Positions 62,353 to 64,000 of a stretch of 64,000 nt of DNA are shown here, piece after piece. A program made the position numbers and the translations under genes. The notes below the pieces were generated by a model. That model saw only the letters and a list, made by a program, of their open reading frames with translations, searched no databases and was not told the DNA's origin. Source of the stretch: Prunus persica (Eukaryota; Streptophyta; Magnoliopsida; Rosales; Rosaceae); contig NC_034011.1 in the NCBI RefSeq assembly GCF_000346465.2, forward strand, positions 372,001 to 436,000, in the 5' to 3' direction. How positions within the stretch are numbered: the first letter of the stretch is position 1; every line of letters starts with the position of its first letter.

Positions 62353-63298
62353 AGAGAAGGACGCAAATGTATGCAGGTATACTTAACTATAGTCAAAGAT
62401 TTATATATGTTTGTACTAAGTATGTTTTTGGATTCACAAGGATTTTGTATGCATATAATGGTGTGGGTTTAGGATGTTTTTATTTTCTGAACCCCTAAAG
62501 GGTGTCAAATGTGGTTGTGTTGTACATGTCTGCCTTGTTTTCTGTATGTATGCTTTGGTGGCGTCATGTTTGGTTGGATTGATATCAATTATAGTTGTCA
62601 GGGACTTGAGATTATAAATTGCTTCTCTTAAAGACTCTCATCTACTCTGCACCCCCCCCCAAAAAAAAAGAAAACACTTCCCCCCTTCTGCATGTTGTTT
62701 TTAAGGTTCTTCTTCAGTTATATATTTTCCTGTTTTTTACTGTTCAGAGACTTTTTGTTATAAAATAAATTCCTTTCTCCCTTGTAGATTCAAGTACCTC
62801 AGACGGTTTGCTAAAATTTTGCTGCACTAATCAGTGGTTAGTGTGTACTAATTAATGTGGGTTGGCTATTCAGCCCATAGGTTGATCAGTAATTTATTTA
62901 TTTTTGTTAAAATAATTTGACAGTAATATGGTTTTATAGATTTGCAACTTAATTAATTCTACTTTTCAGTTTAAACTATTTAATTGAGTGGAAACCATGG
63001 ATATGGTGGTACCAGAATTTCGGAGGGCTTGCCTAATGAAAGCTGATAGCGCTCGTGGTTTACGTTACAGTGTTATTTTCTGACCAGTTTAAACTTTTGG
63101 GTTTGCTTTACATTGGCCGCTGATTTTGACAATATATAGGTAGGAGTAGGAGGATGTGCTTCAATCTTCATTAATTCTGTCTTACCTTCTAGTCAATTGT
63201 TCACACATAAACTACTGAATACTTCATATATAAGTATAAGTGTTTGTGTGTGCTCCCATGACTCTATTTTGTACATCCAGGTTTCACAACAAAAACCA
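61821..63298. other. LACS gene upstream region and 5' leader
   Basis: A TATA-like CATAAATATTTG at about 62204 and a leader with CAC repeats (about 62221-62243) precede a donor-like GTAAGT at 62288. An acceptor TACATCCAG ends at 63280, and the ATG follows 18 bp later at 63299. This suggests a first non-coding exon and a leader intron of about 990 bp. (CT)n and (CA)n microsatellites lie in the intron (62304-62352). Confidence 0.5.
62304..62352. repeat. (CT)n(CA)n compound microsatellite
   Basis: (CT)n at about 62304-62328 followed immediately by (CA)n to about 62352, inside the proposed leader intron of the LACS gene. Confidence 0.93.
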
Positions 63299-64000
63299 AT
63301 GAAGATTTTCTCAGTTCCAGTTGAGGAAGGAAGGGAAGGCCAGGATGGCAAGCCTTCAGTTGGTCCGGTGTACCGTAATTTACTCTCCCAAAATGCTTTT
63401 CCCCCACCTGATCGCCAAATAAGTTCATCTTGGGACCTTTTCAGGTAATTAAATAATGTTTTGTAATGACTACTATCAGATGTACTTGAATGTGTAAACT
63501 AATTAGAATTTTACTGTTACAGTAGTCATTAATTCCTATGAAGATAGTTACCTGTTTACAGTAGAAGCAGATCCTTGTACACAGTTCATTTCTTTGACAG
63601 TTTAAAAATGTTGATGCGCAGTCAATCTGTTCAGAAGTATCCTGGAAATCGGATGCTTGGATGGCGTGAAATTGTTCGTGGGAAGGTGAAGTGAAGTATA
63701 TTTAAGTAATGCAGAGATAATTTACCAACACATCTAGTAGATTTGAAAAGTTATTTTTGACTTCAGTACTGTTATATGATCTATAGCCCGGGCCTTATAT
63801 TTGGAAAACATACGAGGAGGTTTATGAGGAAGTTCTGTGTGTTGGTTCTGCGTTACGATTATCCAGTGTTGAACCAGTAAGCATAATACATAGTTGTGGA
63901 TTTTGGCAGCTGAAACTAGTCTCTTTCCTGGCTTTGATGATTATCTTGTAACAGGGCTCCCGGATTGGGATTTATGGCTCAAATTGCCCCCAATGGATTA
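63299..64000 (+). CDS. LACS1: Long-chain acyl-CoA synthetase (5' part)
   Basis: Four exons are visible before the window ends: 63299-63444, 63622-63685, 63787-63876 and 63955 to beyond 64000. The protein begins MKIFSVPVEEGREGQDGKPS and continues VGPVYRNLLSQNAF, SWDLFRQSVQKYPGNRMLGW, GPYIWKTYEEVYEEVL and GSRIGIYGSNCPQWI. This is the N-terminal region of plant LACS enzymes, which activate long-chain fatty acids to CoA esters with ATP. The start and the G-S-R-I-G-I-Y-G-x-N-C-P-Q-W block fit LACS1 better than LACS2, LACS4 or the plastid LACS9. In Arabidopsis LACS1 acts in wax and cutin synthesis at the ER. The AMP-binding core lies outside the window, so the subfamily remains probable. Confidence 0.85.

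Overview
This is a stretch of eudicot nuclear chromosome. The genes have many short introns with GT/AG ends, the gaps are AT-rich, plastid-targeted proteins are encoded in the nucleus, and plant transposons are abundant. Gene style and repeats suggest a woody rosid, perhaps Rosaceae, but that is inference. There is no sign of bacterial, organellar or viral origin.

Eight protein genes can be supported with exon structure. From left to right they are: the edge of a START/polyketide-cyclase-like gene (minus, one exon, runs off the left edge); an R2R3-MYB factor of subgroup 20 (plus, 10234-11519); a plastid 3-oxoacyl-ACP reductase, FabG type (plus, 22515-24702, 11 exons); a gibberellin 2-oxidase (minus, 31822-34962, 3 exons); SWC4/DMAP1 (plus, 40337-45202, 16 exons); an INSIG-like membrane protein (plus, 46276-47480, 5 exons); plastid NFU1 (minus, 47941-49109, 3 exons); and an Agenet/DUF724 protein (plus, 51595-57152, 9 exons). 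The start of a long-chain acyl-CoA synthetase (plus, from 63299) runs off the right edge. Reading frame was checked exon by exon, and each complete gene model closes without a stop. A broken fragment of a GTE bromodomain/NET gene lies at 14112-16044.

Layout: 1-10 kb is mostly intergenic and holds a decayed Ty1/copia element (4316-7957) with intact 5-bp target duplications. Its reverse transcriptase is deleted and a hAT-like MITE is nested inside it. From 12 to 22 kb the window is gene-poor, with the GTE fragment, local duplications and a Helitron-type 3' terminus at 22307. From 25 to 31 kb there is a MULE-type MITE with a 9-bp target duplication, a copia RNase H relic and microsatellites. From 40 to 57 kb there is a compact housekeeping cluster. 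From 57 to 63 kb the sequence is intergenic, with two head-to-tail Helitron-like elements.

The genes do not form a pathway. Several encode housekeeping or plastid functions (fatty acid synthesis, Fe-S assembly, chromatin). FabG and LACS both act in fatty acid metabolism, but 39 kb apart and without evidence of a cluster. No new biosynthetic or defence system was found. The most unusual observations are an Agenet domain of the DUF724 gene that has decayed in place inside an intron, the tandem Helitron pair, and the nested copia/hAT insertion with both target duplications readable.
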